A stretch of 64,000 nucleotides of DNA from Rutpela maculata (GCA_936432065.2 OW386287.2:89633688-89697687), one strand, 5' to 3'. Shown: positions 41,847 to 53,917, counted from the stretch's first letter. Notes: generated from the sequence alone by a model not told the origin. Numbers and translations are program-made.

Positions 41847-44754
41847 CGAACATCGGCGATTGATGACAAATCACTGAGAAAATAGTAAAGACGCGACCGT
41901 CGCGCGTTGGCTAAATTATGTGCATAACTTCCTAAAAACATTACATCTACCTACTACTCATAATATAATAGCGAGTCATGGCAAATTTGTTGGAATACTA
42001 GTAGGCACTGTTTCAATACAATAAAAGCACCGACGTTTCATATCTACCGCCCTCCAAATTGTATATAAAACTTTTTAGGTCTAGTCGAAGTTATCGTATT
42101 TAATACTGCAACTTTTAGCTGCTTTGTAATAGTTTTATTAAAATAACTCAATATCATTTTAAGATGAAATTGATATATCATCTAACCTACGTAAAGTTCA
42201 CTCAAGCCTGAGAGGTGCATTGTATAATGCAGTTTTGATACCTTCGTATTTTTGGGTGCTTAATCATAAACATTTGTAACATTTTACTCTAAAATTAGAA
42301 CAAAATATAGTCCATATAAAATATGATTGTTTGCACGTCTCTGGCAATCACTCTATATGACGGAAGTGGCCCATTTAAATGAGAGTTTTAGTATGCCATT
42401 TTACATGTTCCAAATTTGAAATAGAAATTTTAAATCTTAAGTGGTTACAAGAAACGGTCCACAAACATACAGACACAAGACCTTTTTACTTGATACTCGA
42501 ATTCAACAATTCAATTCTACGATGTTCCTTAAAATGTTTTGTCCGGTTATTATAATAATATATCTATTTAATTAAATCAGATAGATATAAAAATACAATA
42601 TTTCAAAAATCCGCTTTTAATTTAGGCTATAAATCTTTTTCATATGGTAGCAATAATAATATGTAAATTGTTATCGATATAAGTAAAATAATTATTTTCT
42701 ACTGGCACAACAATAATAACTAATGGATTTATTTGAATGAAAAAATAATAAATAATAAATCAATGCCTTACTAAAAATGTAAGCATTTTGATAATCAAAG
42801 TCGTGTGTGAATACATATTAAGCACCTTGATGTTTACGCAAACTTAAATATTTAGGTTACGTGGCAGTTTCTCAATCACTCGATCTTAACTGCGGTCGCA
42901 CTTAGGAATAAAGTTTTTTGCCGCTGCAGCAGAATGTGCATTTTGCAACTAATTACTGAACTAAACTATTATGTATTAAATATGTCGAAAGAAATTGCAG
43001 GTGGGTAATTTTAGTCAAGCTTTCTATACTATGTACAAGAAAATTTGTAAATTATACGCACAAATTAGAATTTAAAAAATACATCTTAAAAGCAGATCAG
43101 TTGAAAGAATATAAAATAACTTTATAAAGTAAAAGCCTCCGACACGACGGTGCATCCTCATCTAAGAATTATTTCTAAAGAATTATACAGAAATCTGCAT
43201 CAAGATGGTGTATTTGTTTTAAAGTTATTATCAGATTAAGAAAGTAATATAGATGAATTATTCTGAGGTCGAATTGTATATTGTTTACATTGGAACCATA
43301 TTTCAACGAACGAACTAGTTCCTTTTATACATAAACGTAGGTTGGGGTAGAGAAGCTTATTATTAAAGAATCATTGGAATTTTAGAATCGACATAGGTAT
43401 TTCAGTATTTCCATTTTTCTTCGTAATTTATTTTTTGTAATAATTCTAATCATAAAGTATTCTTTTTGTCAATAGAGAGTCAAAAACATGAGTCGAATAC
43501 TTTATTACTTTATTTAACCCATTTCGCTTCAGATTGTGATTCTTATCAAAACATTCCTTTTCTTCTTTTCCTCATCTTAAGGTGGGCGGTGCCGTGAACG
43601 TACATCCCTGAACCGATGCAAAAAATTTTTGATAGGTTTTTAGAGACAACTTTATTGAATGGTACTAGGCTATTGAAAACTAAAGAAAGAAAAATTTTTG
43701 TTGACTTCAATATTCCATCAAGTTTTCTCTAAAATCCTTTCAAAATATTTTTTCAATGGGTATAGGGATGCAGAAGAAATTGTCGAATTACAGAATCATT
43801 TTCTAAGCACGACTCCGCCATCCTTTTCTGAATATTATACTTATTACACACAAGTAGGTGCAGTATAGATTTATTTTGTCTACGTTTCTTTCTTATTCTG
43901 AGGTACATTTTGAAGAGGTTGTGTTGGCCCTGTAACGCCCCCTGGTGACTTAGTACGATGAACAATATTTAAGAATCTATTATTAAACATTATCTGACGT
44001 TTACAGAAAATTACATCAGAATTCCTGAATTTGTTTTAAAGATATGAAGAAACAAACAAACAAAATCACACCCTTAAAGAATATACCCCACCCTTCCATC
44101 GGGGATAGTGAAAAAATATTTATTCGTGTATGGTACAATAATTTTTTTTTCTGCAAAAAAAAATTATACATTACACTTAAATTTATTTTAGGTATTTTTA
44201 AAACACATAATAGGTATGGCGGCACTTTTATAAAAGGAAACAGCATTATCTGATATAGAAACTGGCATACGATATTGCTGTTCTCCTAAATATTTATGAT
44301 AACCGAAAATTAATATTATTATAAGTATTTAAAACAATAATCAAGGACAGGCTTGTAAAAATGAATGAATGAATGAATGCTGTTTTTATTTCAAATTAAA
44401 TTACTTTATTTAATTATTCGATTTTAAATTTTTTATAAATTTACGTGTCCCCTAAATTCGAAAAGTGGTATTTAAAATATTGTCTGTCGCCCGTCTATGA
44501 TAGTGTGGATGATCTTACTACCTTGCTCCTAGAGCACACAATCAGAATTTAAATGCTGAAGGCATCGGAATCCTGAAAACTGGGTACATATGTGAAGTTC
44601 TTAAAAATCAGTTGCTGATCCAACGCACCAAATTGCGCGAGGTGCTAAGCTTAATGTTAATTAGTTCAATAACAGGGTTGGAATTCAAGTAATGCGAATA
44701 TGCAAATTTCAATTTGTACAAAGTAAAATGATTCATTGCTTAACTAATTATATA
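41847..44754. other. Long AT-rich stretch without recognised genes
   Basis: Only short ORFs occur. A 70-codon minus-strand ORF (43753-43965) has no motif. Small notes: a (GAAT)n run at about 44362-44380 resembles one at 57488-57500 with the shared word AGGCTTGTAAA. Confidence 0.35.
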
Positions 44755-44893
44755 AAGCAAATCAAATCTGCATACCTACCACCTATGGCAAGTTTGGGAC
44801 ACGTTCCCCGGAGGAGGCTTAATCTCAATTATATACAATGGTTGCAGTGATAGTAACAGTCGACTAACAAAAAATTCAAATATTTCTTTAACA
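44755..44893 (+). repeat. Dispersed repeat shared with 51585-51730
   Basis: Both places share AAATCAAATCTGCATA-like, GGCAAGTTTGGGACAC-like and AGATTCAAAT/AAATTCAAAT blocks in the same order and orientation. Here the repeat ends at a region full of GGACACCGG motifs. Confidence 0.5.
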
Positions 44894-45270
44894 CATTCAA
44901 CGCCAAGCTAATATTGTTGAATCTACGCAAAGGACCACCCATAAGATAAGCTTGGTAGACACCGGTGTCTGATCTGGCCCTATACCAAAAAAATGCATAT
45001 TTTTTATCACACCAGGCCATAGCGGACATATTTATCGAAAAATTGATTAATTTCTTAGGCCGCTGCGGTCATTTTACCGGACACAAATGAATCGGCGGAC
45101 ACCGCGCTATGCTGTCTAGTTTTTTACTGATATAATAGTGTGTCCGTCCTAGCCCCCTCGAATAAATTTTAAGTTATTCTCAGCAGGCCACAGCAGTCAC
45201 AATGGCGGACACGGCTTTCGAAATCTATACACATTTTTTTATTAAGAACCCATGACATGTATGCCATTAT

Positions 45271-46761
45271 GGTAAACGGAAAAAAAACCGCCGAAAAAAA
45301 ATCCGCGGAAATAAAATCCTGGAAAAAAAAGCCGAAGGAAATAAAAGCCGCGGAAAAAAAAGCCGAGGAAAATAAAGCCGCGGAAGAAAAGGCTGCTTTA
45401 CAGAAAACAAGATTTATTTCACTTCGACGAATCTAGGAAAAAAAATCCGCGGAAAAAAAGCCGACGAAAAAAAACCTAAACTCTGCGATAAAACGGAGTA
45501 GCGAGTTTTCTAACTACATCTCGTCTGCAAGTTTATGATAGAGTATTGTGATTGGCGTATGTTCGGTATACTGTACAGAATGTGAAAAGTGATGAGATCC
45601 GCGACTGGTGGGGAGTGGGTTAACATTTCGAATTGTTAATTATTTAAAAAAAAATACAAGTAAACTAAATAAAAAAAAAGTCAAAAATAAATTATTTTCG
45701 AATATACAGGCCGACCCAGAACGAAATTACAGGATCAAGTGCCTTCTTTTTAAATGCAATGACTGACTCGAGCTGCGCTCCGGCAAGATTTTAGAAGAGC
45801 GCACCATTAAGTAAAGATATGAAAACAAGTACATATCTTACAGCAGCAGTGACCGATTTTGTTTGGAAAGTTACTGAAATTGGATGTTATCGGCCTGGCG
45901 ATATTCCTTGTGATCCTGGGGAGGTGCTCACCAGAGTGAGGTGTTCATAACAGTACATCGAAATTTTTACCGTCATGCAAATGTTTTTAGCAGACAATGA
46001 GAAGTCTGAAAATACTAGAGATTCTTATAGTGATATAGAATATGATATTGATGATGAAGATGAATATTAGCTAATAATTTGAACTGAATCTTTAAGTCTG
46101 AAAGTGTTTCCATCAAAGATATTTATTCTAAAATGAAAGAAATATGTTATGTTACCGATAAAGAAATAAAACAAATATGTTAGTTATTCCTCATACATAA
46201 TTAGCTTTTATTTGTTGCCCATGTCTAATTTGTAATGTATAATACAGTTTTTCGCCATTTTGGATTCAATATGGCACTCATTTCACCTGATTTTATTGAA
46301 TGAACACTGTGAAATGTTATTTGTTATAGCAAGTGTGGAAACTAACTAAACTTTATAAAAACGACGATTTTTTTTCACATAATTAACAATTATAAATATT
46401 AACCTCTAACCTATGACTTAAAAATCACTCTCTTAAAGAAGCTCCTTGTACGAGTCTTTACCGTTGCCATAATTCTATTTTTGCATATCTTGTCTCATCG
46501 TTCATAAGTTTTTAACGTAGCTTTGCTATCAGCAGTTTTCTATGGCTTTTTTTTCCTCGGATTTTATTTCCGCGGCTTTTTTTTCCGTTCCCAGGGTCGC
46601 ATCTGTTTACATATTTGATGATTTCTTGTGTCAATGTGTTTTGTGTAAAGTGGCTTTTTTATCCGCGGATTTTATTTCCCCGGCTTTTTTTTCCTTCGGC
46701 TTTTTTTTCCAGGATTTTTTTTCCGAGTATTTTTTTTCCACGGCTTTTTTTTCCTAGATTC
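45271..46761. mobile_element. Element with TIRs made of GCCGCGGAAAAAAAA units, 8-bp TSD
   Basis: The eight bases GCCATTAT occur directly outside both ends (45263-45270 and 46762-46769). The left arm (45271 to about 45475) and right arm (about 46541-46761) consist of degenerate 14-17 base units of the form (G/T)CCGNGGAAATAAAA. Several units match in order between arms, for example TCCTGGAAAAAAAAGCCGAA. The right tip sequence GAATCTAGGAAAAAAAA also occurs inside the left arm (about 45436). An 8-bp duplication suggests the hAT or a related superfamily. A short ORF lies in the core. Confidence 0.7.
45819..46070 (+). pseudogene. Small ORF in the A-tract element, acidic C-terminus
   Basis: A frame of 83 residues from ATG at 45819 to TAG at 46070, broken by one TAA (45948-45950). 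The first part reads TAAVTDFVWKVTEIGCYRPG and DIPCDPGEVLTRVRC. The second reads QYIEIFTVMQMFLADNEKSE and ends in an acidic run (SYSDIEYDIDDEDEY). Cysteine and proline positions suggest a folded domain, and the acidic tail is like the ends of some transposase-related proteins. I do not recognise the family. It is the only coding-like sequence in this element. Confidence 0.4.
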
Positions 46762-46956
46762 GCCATTATACAGGATCATGACTGGCAATATTAATTGCCA
46801 ACCATCATTAGATAAAAACTGTTCGAATGTGAGTGTCCGCTGGCCAACGCTAATGGCTAAGTAAGGCGGACACCGGTGACTGCTATGGCCTGATCTAACT
46901 ATAGCTTATCAGATACCGGTGTCCGCCATGTTGCTGAATGTGTTTTAAAAGAAGCG

Positions 46957-47480
46957 TGTGTGGCTGCGCTCGGCCACAAAGAGATGCTCTACCAGAAATC
47001 GTACTATAATTTTTCTATATATTTTGACGTACTAGAAACGAATCTGATATCCAAGTTTCGTCACAATTAGATACAATGGGTATAGTGGATTTTGAAACTA
47101 AATAATTTAAATAATTTGCGACAATAGTATATTGTACTACAAGTGTGGCAAGGGCTTCATTGCAGAACGATGTATGAAAGGAACATGAGCGTAGCGAGTG
47201 TTCCTATCATACGAGTTTTGCAATAAAGCTTTTCACATGTGTGTTACATACTATTTTTTCTACGGTTGTGCAGTTATTTCCCTTTTTTAAAATCTTTCCA
47301 AAATTTTAAGTTTGCTGCCTGTCAGATTTTATTTAAAGTGACATTTTCCGCAGTCATTCTGAAGTTAGAAAATTTGACCTTGTAATTGCAATTCATGTGT
47401 AATTAATGTACATTTATAGAATTTAATTGTTATTACCAGTAATATAAAAATTTTTAAGGTAAACACACTATTTTATTCCG
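46957..47480. other. Repeat-like sequence with one half of a direct repeat
   Basis: The block AAAGTGACATTTTCCGCAGT (47336) with TTCTGAAGTTAGAAAATTTG recurs at 47538-47582. A GAGCGTAGCGAGTG word at about 47188 is typical of insect repeats. No gene. Confidence 0.4.
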
Positions 47481-47515
47481 GTGTGTGAAGATGTAATGAA
47501 TGCGTGTGGCAAATT

Positions 47516-47540
47516 CTTTGCCGCACGGCGTGCGGCAAAG
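47516..47540. repeat. Perfect 25-bp palindrome
   Basis: CTTTGCCGCACG, a central G, and CGTGCGGCAAAG form a perfect inverted repeat of 12 + 1 + 12 bases, GC-rich in an AT-rich background. It directly precedes the second half of the direct repeat (47538-47582). Confidence 0.9.
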
Positions 47541-47728
47541 TGATATTTTCTGCAGTCATTTTGAAGTTAGAAAATTTGACTTTCCGCACAATCGTAGAAA
47601 AAAATATTTTTTTCTGAAATCGATCAGCAATGTCTACATTTTCGGCGCGATTTCAGATCGAAAAATTCACAGTTCCAGTATTTTAGTCCGTTGCTAAGAA
47701 AATATCACAAAACAGACCGGAAAAGATC

Positions 47729-47745
47729 CGTTGCCAAGCAACGAT
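47729..47745. promoter_or_regulatory. X-box-like motif
   Basis: CCGTTGCCAAGCAACG fits the RFX-factor X-box palindrome (GTTGCC spacer-less against GCAAC). RFX sites control ciliary genes in animals, but no gene is nearby, so this may be a chance palindrome inside a repeat. Confidence 0.25.
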
Positions 47746-47935
47746 CAACAAAAAGTAACATTCCCGTACGGTTTTTTAGACAGTAAATAAATACACGCAG
47801 ACAAATCAGCTCACATTAAAATTGTATTTATTAGCAAGCAGTTAGATTGTAATGAAGGAATGTTATGCATTAATACAAATTCCTTAATTTATAATAATAT
47901 TGACTGTGATTTCAGAAAAAATAATATGTGTACTT

Positions 47936-48056
47936 CGGTGTGAAAGGACATTCCCGGACTTCGATGCTTGTTGGCCTCGGCTAGCGCCTCGCCCAACAAT
48001 TTACATCGTCGTCCGGGAATGTATGGCTTTCACACCTAAATACACAATATACTATT
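47936..48056. repeat. Imperfect hairpin of ~120 bp
   Basis: GTGTGAAAGGACATTCCCGGA pairs with GTCCGGGAATGTATGGCTTTC-like sequence across a GC-richer loop containing GGCCTCGGCTAGCGCCTCGC. Arms about 45 bases. It looks like a small MITE. Confidence 0.6.
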
Positions 48057-49205
48057 TTATAAAATGTCTAAACTTAAAGAAGCAAATACGTATATAAAAA
48101 TGGAATTGAGATAACTCAAAATTCAAAGGAAAGAGTGACCCAAAATTTCACCCCTTTTGGGGACCTCATGAATTCGATTCAAAAGTGGTCTAAATTATAG
48201 CTTATGGTAATACTTTAAAGTAGGAAAAATTTCAAGTTGAGCATAGTTTTTGTTTTGGAGATATGACGAGTCGAACCTTTTTAGTCCAAGATCCGGCATA
48301 AGAAATTAATACCCTCATCTGTTATTCGGATAAGAAATAGTTTATATAAAAGATAACATGTAGGTGTTAATAGATCGCGACTAGGTTGCCTTGACCCGAT
48401 GGCATTTAATTTGAAAATTGTTGTCAGGCGAAATCGAAATTTTGTCTTTAAACGTATAAATTTTTCAAGGAAGCAAATTCATCATCATTTTATAATCTTT
48501 CTAATAGATTCCCACCAGTTTTTTCCTAGAACCAACGTTTATCTAGATATTCGCAAGGGATGAGAAAAAAACACGTTTCCTTGGAAAATGTAAATTTCCA
48601 GTTGTAACGCTCCGAGCTTCCTTATTTTTTGTCGGATTTTCGACGAAAATTTAAGATGGCGGTGTCTTATATTTTTTTTACTTAAAACGTCCATAACTCC
48701 TAAACGGTGGCTCCTACGGCAAAAAACTATGACCTAACGAATATGTAGAGAATTTAATAAACCATAAGTCTTTTTTTTATTTTTTGCCCTACGACAAAAA
48801 ATAAGGACGCTAGGAGCGATACAACTGGAAATTTACATTTTCCAAGGAAACGTGTTTTTTTTCTCATCTCTTCCGAATATCTAGATAAAAGTTGTTTCTA
48901 GGAAAAAACTGGTAGGAATCTATTAGAAAGATTATAAAATGACGATGAATTTGCTTTCTTGAAAAATTTCTGTAGGATTAATGGTTTCGCTGCTATATAC
49001 GTTTAAAGACAAAATTTTGATTTCGCCTGACAAAAAAAGAGAAAATTAATTAATCTCTTTCAAATTAAATGCCATGGGGTCAAGATATGGCTATGCAACC
49101 TAGTCGCGATCTATTAGCCTACGAGTTATCTTTCATAAAAACTATTTCTTATATGAATAACAGATGAGGGTATTAACTTCTTATTCCGGATCTTGTACTA
49201 TTTAG

Positions 49206-50077
49206 TTGACCTGTTCACGGCAAGATGAATCCAACATTCTTGGCAATCTCGTTCATTATGTTCAAGATCCTCAAATACGCACAGTGTATCAATTTCTATG
49301 TAAAATCTTCCATTCTTTTCGAATCTATCATTGTATTTTATCAAAAACGTTGTTCAAGTGATGTATAGCCGATTTTACAGGAAAAAATCAGGATTTTTGC
49401 TGATAATATTCTATTAGTCGGTATTTTTATACTGGAAACATAGCAAATCTCGATAATCCAAACCTTGTACCGACGGCCTTTTGAATTAAAAAGTAAATGT
49501 ATATTTCTAAGAAAGATTAGGTTTGGTCATATTACTGAAATGTATTTCAATAATATGTAAGTCTCTTCACCACGTCGCGGTACTAATCCAGGAAGAGGTT
49601 TTTTTATTTTTTTCTTGTTCTGTTGTTTTTTTTTTCAATTTTTTTTGACTTTATCTTTTTTTTTAGCCTTTTTCATTTTTTTTAATTCACAAATAAATTA
49701 ATTTCTGAAGCAAATCTGAATGGCAAGTATACCTATTTAACTATGCGAATCTGCCTCTTTATGTATAGAAATAAATACATCACAAATATCTGAATTCGGT
49801 ATATGAACTCCTTCATACTGTGCATAACCGAGATACCAAACCATTGTCATAACATAGCTACAACAACCGACGGTCCGTGAACCACTTTCACAGGTACAGT
49901 AACACTCACAGATCGAATTTATTCCAGTCTTTGCATTATCGACTAGTATAAAAATGTGATGATACTTCCCACTACGTTAAAAATGGTACTGCTTGTATCT
50001 GTTGAGAATTTTAAGATAACGCAAGAGGTCGCCGAGAATGTCGGATTCGCCTTGGCGTGGATGAATCAAATAACGAG
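49206..50077 (-). mobile_element. Degraded SWIM-type transposase element
   Basis: The two ends contain inverted, protein-like segments: plus strand at 49215 reads RQDESNILGNLVHY, and minus strand at about 50060 reads RQGESDILGDLLRYLKILNR. They are thus inverted copies of one coding segment. The zinc-cluster remnant (49735-49930) lies between. Ends were placed from the break in the surrounding palindrome. Confidence 0.55.
49735..49935 (-). pseudogene. SWIM-zinc-finger remnant, second copy
   Basis: The minus-strand frame reads DNAKTGINSICECYCTCESG, SRTVGCCSYVMTMVWYLGYA, QYEGVHIPNSDICDVFI and ends at a TAG near 49741. CxC...GCC-S-(Y for H)-V...VWYLGYA is the C-terminal SWIM-type cluster seen also at 35458-35765, here with the family histidine replaced by tyrosine. 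About 60 codons survive; no catalytic part is visible. Confidence 0.65.
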
Positions 50078-50205
50078 TTTAACTAAAAACTATGCTCAAC
50101 TTGAAATTTCGCCTACTTTAAAGTATCACCATGAACTATCATTTAGACCACTTTTAAATAAAATTCATGCGGGGCGAAAAATACTAGTTTTTTGGGTCGC
50201 CCTTT

Positions 50206-51584
50206 TATAATACAAACAGAAAAATTGAAAGCATGTAACAGTTATACAGTCCAATTTGATGCGTCCGAGCAGATATCTCCATTGCTATGAAGAATAAAAC
50301 AAATATTTAATAACGGAAGTTACTCTATTTTAAAGCTTTAATGAAGTGATATAATATGCAGGAGTCTGGAAAGTGAAGGGACCCAGCTTAAATCTTAAAT
50401 AGCTTCCTTAGGTCGAAATGGGTACAATTAAACCAAACATTACTCTTTTCAAAAATGTTTCTCTAAAAAGTTAGAAGCCTTAACGGAAGAAATAAAAATC
50501 TAGCAAATCATCAAACCAACATTTAAATCAAAACTATTTTTTCACTTATTATTGCCCCACCACTTGCAGAAATTTGCAAAAGCTTCTCAAAGTACGCTCC
50601 ATTTCATCCAGGGAGCATTGGAGGTCCGTTTGAATAAAATGGCCATAACTGTTCCAGTGAAGCATTCCTTAAAAAAAATAAGGACCTAATATAAATCTGT
50701 TTGAGACACTAATCCATATATTAATGAAAATCGATCGTTGTATCGGCGTTGTCGCATTTGCTGGGAGTTTTCCTTACTTCATTACTGATCGTTTTTTGCG
50801 TTTAACACAGTGCTTTTTTGCGAAATTAGTTCCATCGCTTTAAACAAAAAATATCTTGTAGCTGCACCTAATTCTTTAAGTGTTTTTCATATATAACTAT
50901 TAGAACTTCGCGAATGTTCACTAAAGTAAGCCTAAACTAAATTATTTTCATATTCTGCGATAGTCACCACTCTATTCTTTCTTATGTAGACTTCTCTCAA
51001 GATATAATTTCCGGTACACTTTGCATTTATCGTCGCATAAGCGAAAGGGTTTCAACATCCATGTTTTCATCATTAGTAAAATAATATCCCTCCATTTATT
51101 ATATTTGAAATATTTAATAATGAAGTACAACAGTGAAACTCACGTGTATGTCAGTTAACTGACAAATTATTGTCTGTTATCCGATATATAAATAATATCA
51201 TATATTTCACCTTTCAAATTTTAAAATAACTATTGACATTTGAATCATGTACCTATTATCCTAATACTTAGCAGATATTGACTTATATCAGTTAATAATT
51301 CAGTTAATAATTAATATTAATAATAAATTATTATTGTTACATATATTAATGTGTAATTTAAAAATGTATATTTTTGTAGTTATTCATTTGTTTAAAAGGA
51401 ACTTTTTTAAATGATATACTGGCCATATTATTGGGCATTAAAAATATAGTAAATATAACAATAAAATAAGATTTGATGGTTTCTTGCCACTCTCAGGGCG
51501 AATCGTCACAACTCTTAGAAGACGACTTAGGAAATTAGTCCTGAAATAGACGAGAAAGAACAATTTATACTTACCTTAAATTTC
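50206..51584. other. AT-rich sequence without recognised genes
   Basis: No ORF above 60 codons or clear repeat boundary. Sequence near 50230-50460 has the style of non-coding insect repeats. Confidence 0.3.
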
Positions 51585-51730
51585 TATATAAAACAAATCA
51601 AATGTGCATAACACACATGGTAAGTATGGGACACATACTGAGGATGTTTAATCTTAACTATGTTAGAGTTTTTATCAATCGATTAGCACAAAAAGATTCA
51701 AATTTCTTGAGGAATGTGTTTGGAAGTTTT
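51585..51730 (+). repeat. Dispersed repeat shared with 44755-44893
   Basis: Matches the other copy through the AAATCAAATGTGCATA, GGTAAGTATGGGACAC and AAAGATTCAAATTTCTT blocks, with moderate divergence. Continues uninterrupted to about 51740. Confidence 0.5.
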
Positions 51731-52070
51731 TATTTATGGTTGAAAAGAATGGGATTGATGGTAACATAATATTTATTGAAATTTCGGTTCGCTTGTGGCT
51801 AGCTTTATAAGTTCTTATGGGCAATACAAATATTGTCGCTGGAATAAAATTTCAATATCTTTGATCACCCGGTATATAGAAATTATTTAGGTTTTTGTTT
51901 TTAAAGGCATTAGAACATAAATTATTAAAGTTAATTTTTTTCTTCCCATATCATGCGTGTAAAAAGAGATTTTTTTTCTTGTAAAACTGGTTTCCACCTT
52001 TCCGTATAGAAAGAGGCTGTCCTTTCCAAAACTCATAGCTTGACCTAATACTCCAGGCAATAGAGAATAT

Positions 52071-53425
52071 TACCTGGAAAAAATAGGAAGATATAGTTTT
52101 ATAAGCTTAACTTATGTTTTTGGGTCGCTGATTCCGAATTTTTCATTTCCCACCAAAAATTCTCTCCGGAACCCCCTCAAATTTAGAAAAAAAAAACTGA
52201 AAAACTGTTTTTTTTATCTTTTTTTTTTTTCGTTTTAGATAAAAAATACCCAGATATTCAGAAAGCAAACAAAATTTACAACAAAAAAGGTCCTTTGACA
52301 TTTTGACGTACGACGAACGTGAGGGGAGCGAGTGGGTCCCGAAACATGCGCCGAGGCTCATGTTTCGAGGCGTGCCACAGTGGGAAACTTTTCAATTTTT
52401 TTAGACAAAATCCGTCTACAATGCAATTATTAATGGATTTGAAATTTTTTTTTTTTAAATAATTGTTAGGTATCACCCGATGTTTGAGTACTGCCCAAAT
52501 TTTAAAAACGTTCAACATAACCTCAAAAAATCCTATAAATATATGAAATTCGTGTATTTTACTTAAGTAAAAATGCGAATTTCTGTTTTTTAAAAGTTTT
52601 ACTCAGAAAATATCCTTTACCACATGTTTTTTGGGCCGCTGATTAAGAAAAAACCAGAAATTGATATAAGACCCTTAAAATACCGAAAAACACCCCCAAT
52701 AGGGATTTTATTAAAAATGTAAAATAGTCTAGTGAAGTGTATTTTTTATATGATAAATATAAAGCCTTAGTTATTCAAATAATAATTCAGTAAACATTTA
52801 CCCTAAGGGTTAATCAGAAACAACCCCCATTTCGACAAAAAATACAAAAAATAGGGTAAAAATATGGCTAGAAAAATTCATGGTAGTTCTGGAAATAGGC
52901 TTATTTTATGTTTCTTGGAGCGCTGAATCCGAATTTTTAACTTCCCACCAAAAATTCCCTCCGGAGCCCCCTCAAATTTATAGAAAAAAGCAAAAAAAAT
53001 AGTTTTTTTTAATCTTTTTTGTTCTTCGTTTTAGAAAAAATTCGGGAAGCAAACAAAATTTACAACAAAAAAGATCCTTTGACATTTTAACGTTGAACGA
53101 ACGGGGAAGCGCTAGCACGCCTCGAAACATGAGCCTCGGCGGATGTTTCGGGACCCACTCACTCCCATCCCGTTCGTCGTACGTCAAAATGTTAAAGGAC
53201 CTTTTTGTTGTAAATTTTGTTTGCTTTCTGAATATCTGGGTATTTTTCATCTAAAACGAATAAAAAAGATAAAAAAATAAAACACCAATTTTTTTGTTTT
53301 TTTTTTCTAAATTTGAGGGGGTTCCGGAGGAAATTTTTGGTGGGAAGTGAAAAATTCGGAATCAGCGACTCAAAAAACATAAGGTAAGCTTGTAAAACTA
53401 AATCCTCCTATTTTTTCCAGGTGAG
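52071..53425. mobile_element. Three-armed foldback element
   Basis: Ends ACCTGGAAAAAATAGGA and complement. An arm of about 270 bases (CGCTGATTCCGAATTTTTCA, CCCTCAAATTTAGAAAAAA, TACAACAAAAAAGGTCCTTT, CCGAAACATG) occurs forward at 52110-52375, forward again at 52905-53125 and reversed at 53127-53400. The two right-hand arms form a close palindrome with its centre at about 53126. Between them is unrelated AT-rich sequence (52376-52900). ORFs in the arms are repeated and not genes. Confidence 0.8.
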
Positions 53426-53917
53426 CCTTTTATTTAGTCTCTATTGCCTACAGTACAATTAATGTGTAAAAATACATAATTATTATCAGTTAACAAGTTT
53501 TTAAGAAATATATATATATATCGTAAGTGATAAAATATTCAGTCAATATTCAAACCGTGTGAAAAAAGCATTTTATTGAATTATTTTATCTATTTTAAAT
53601 AGAAGTTGTTAGTATTACTGATGGACTCAAATTAAAATGGCCCACGCACAGTACAGCTAGCGTAGGTACGTTGAAAAATTGTGTCTTAAAAATCGTAATC
53701 GATACCCGGGGTTAAGCAAAAGATGCCGCTATTGAATTGTATATCACATTTTGCCTATCATAGTTAAATTTTATTCAAATAATCCGTTGATCAATAAATT
53801 TATCATATGTAATATATCGGGAGCGAGGTTATAGTAATATAAAGAATGTGAATTTACAGTTTATTATTTGAACTCTTGCTCGGGATTTAATTTTTCATGA
53901 CGAACTATCCAGTTTAG
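53426..53917. other. Unassigned AT-rich sequence
   Basis: No feature recognised. Confidence 0.3.

Larger units (their letters stand above)
44884..46956. mobile_element. Candidate TIR element with ACACCGGTGT motifs
   Basis: TTTAACACATTCAACG at 44888 pairs with the complement of TGCTGAATGTGTTTTAAAAG near 46950. Within the two flanks (44884-45262, 46770-46956) words related to the palindrome GACACCGGTGTC occur about six times (44958, 45095, 45205, 46870, 46915). The middle is occupied by the A-tract element at 45271-46761, so the original unit would have been about 570 bases, consistent with a MITE. Boundaries are approximate. Confidence 0.5.
48132..50205. mobile_element. Palindromic element split by a transposase-remnant insertion
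   Basis: The left arm (48132 to about 48650) has GAGTGACCCAAAATTTC, TAATACTTTAAAGTAGG, CAAGATCCGG, TAATAGATCGCGACTAGGTT and CACGTTTCCTTGGAAAATGT. The right arm mirrors it from about 48800 to 49205 and again from 50078 to 50205. The 870-base interruption at 49206-50077 is an independent insertion. Centre at about 48720. Confidence 0.78.

Noticed and set aside
44016..44253. Overlapping ORFs of 69-76 codons on both strands
   Set aside because: Low-complexity A/T-rich codons, both strands open simultaneously, no motif.
52143..53380. Several ORFs with similar endings
   Set aside because: They are the repeated arms of the three-armed foldback element.
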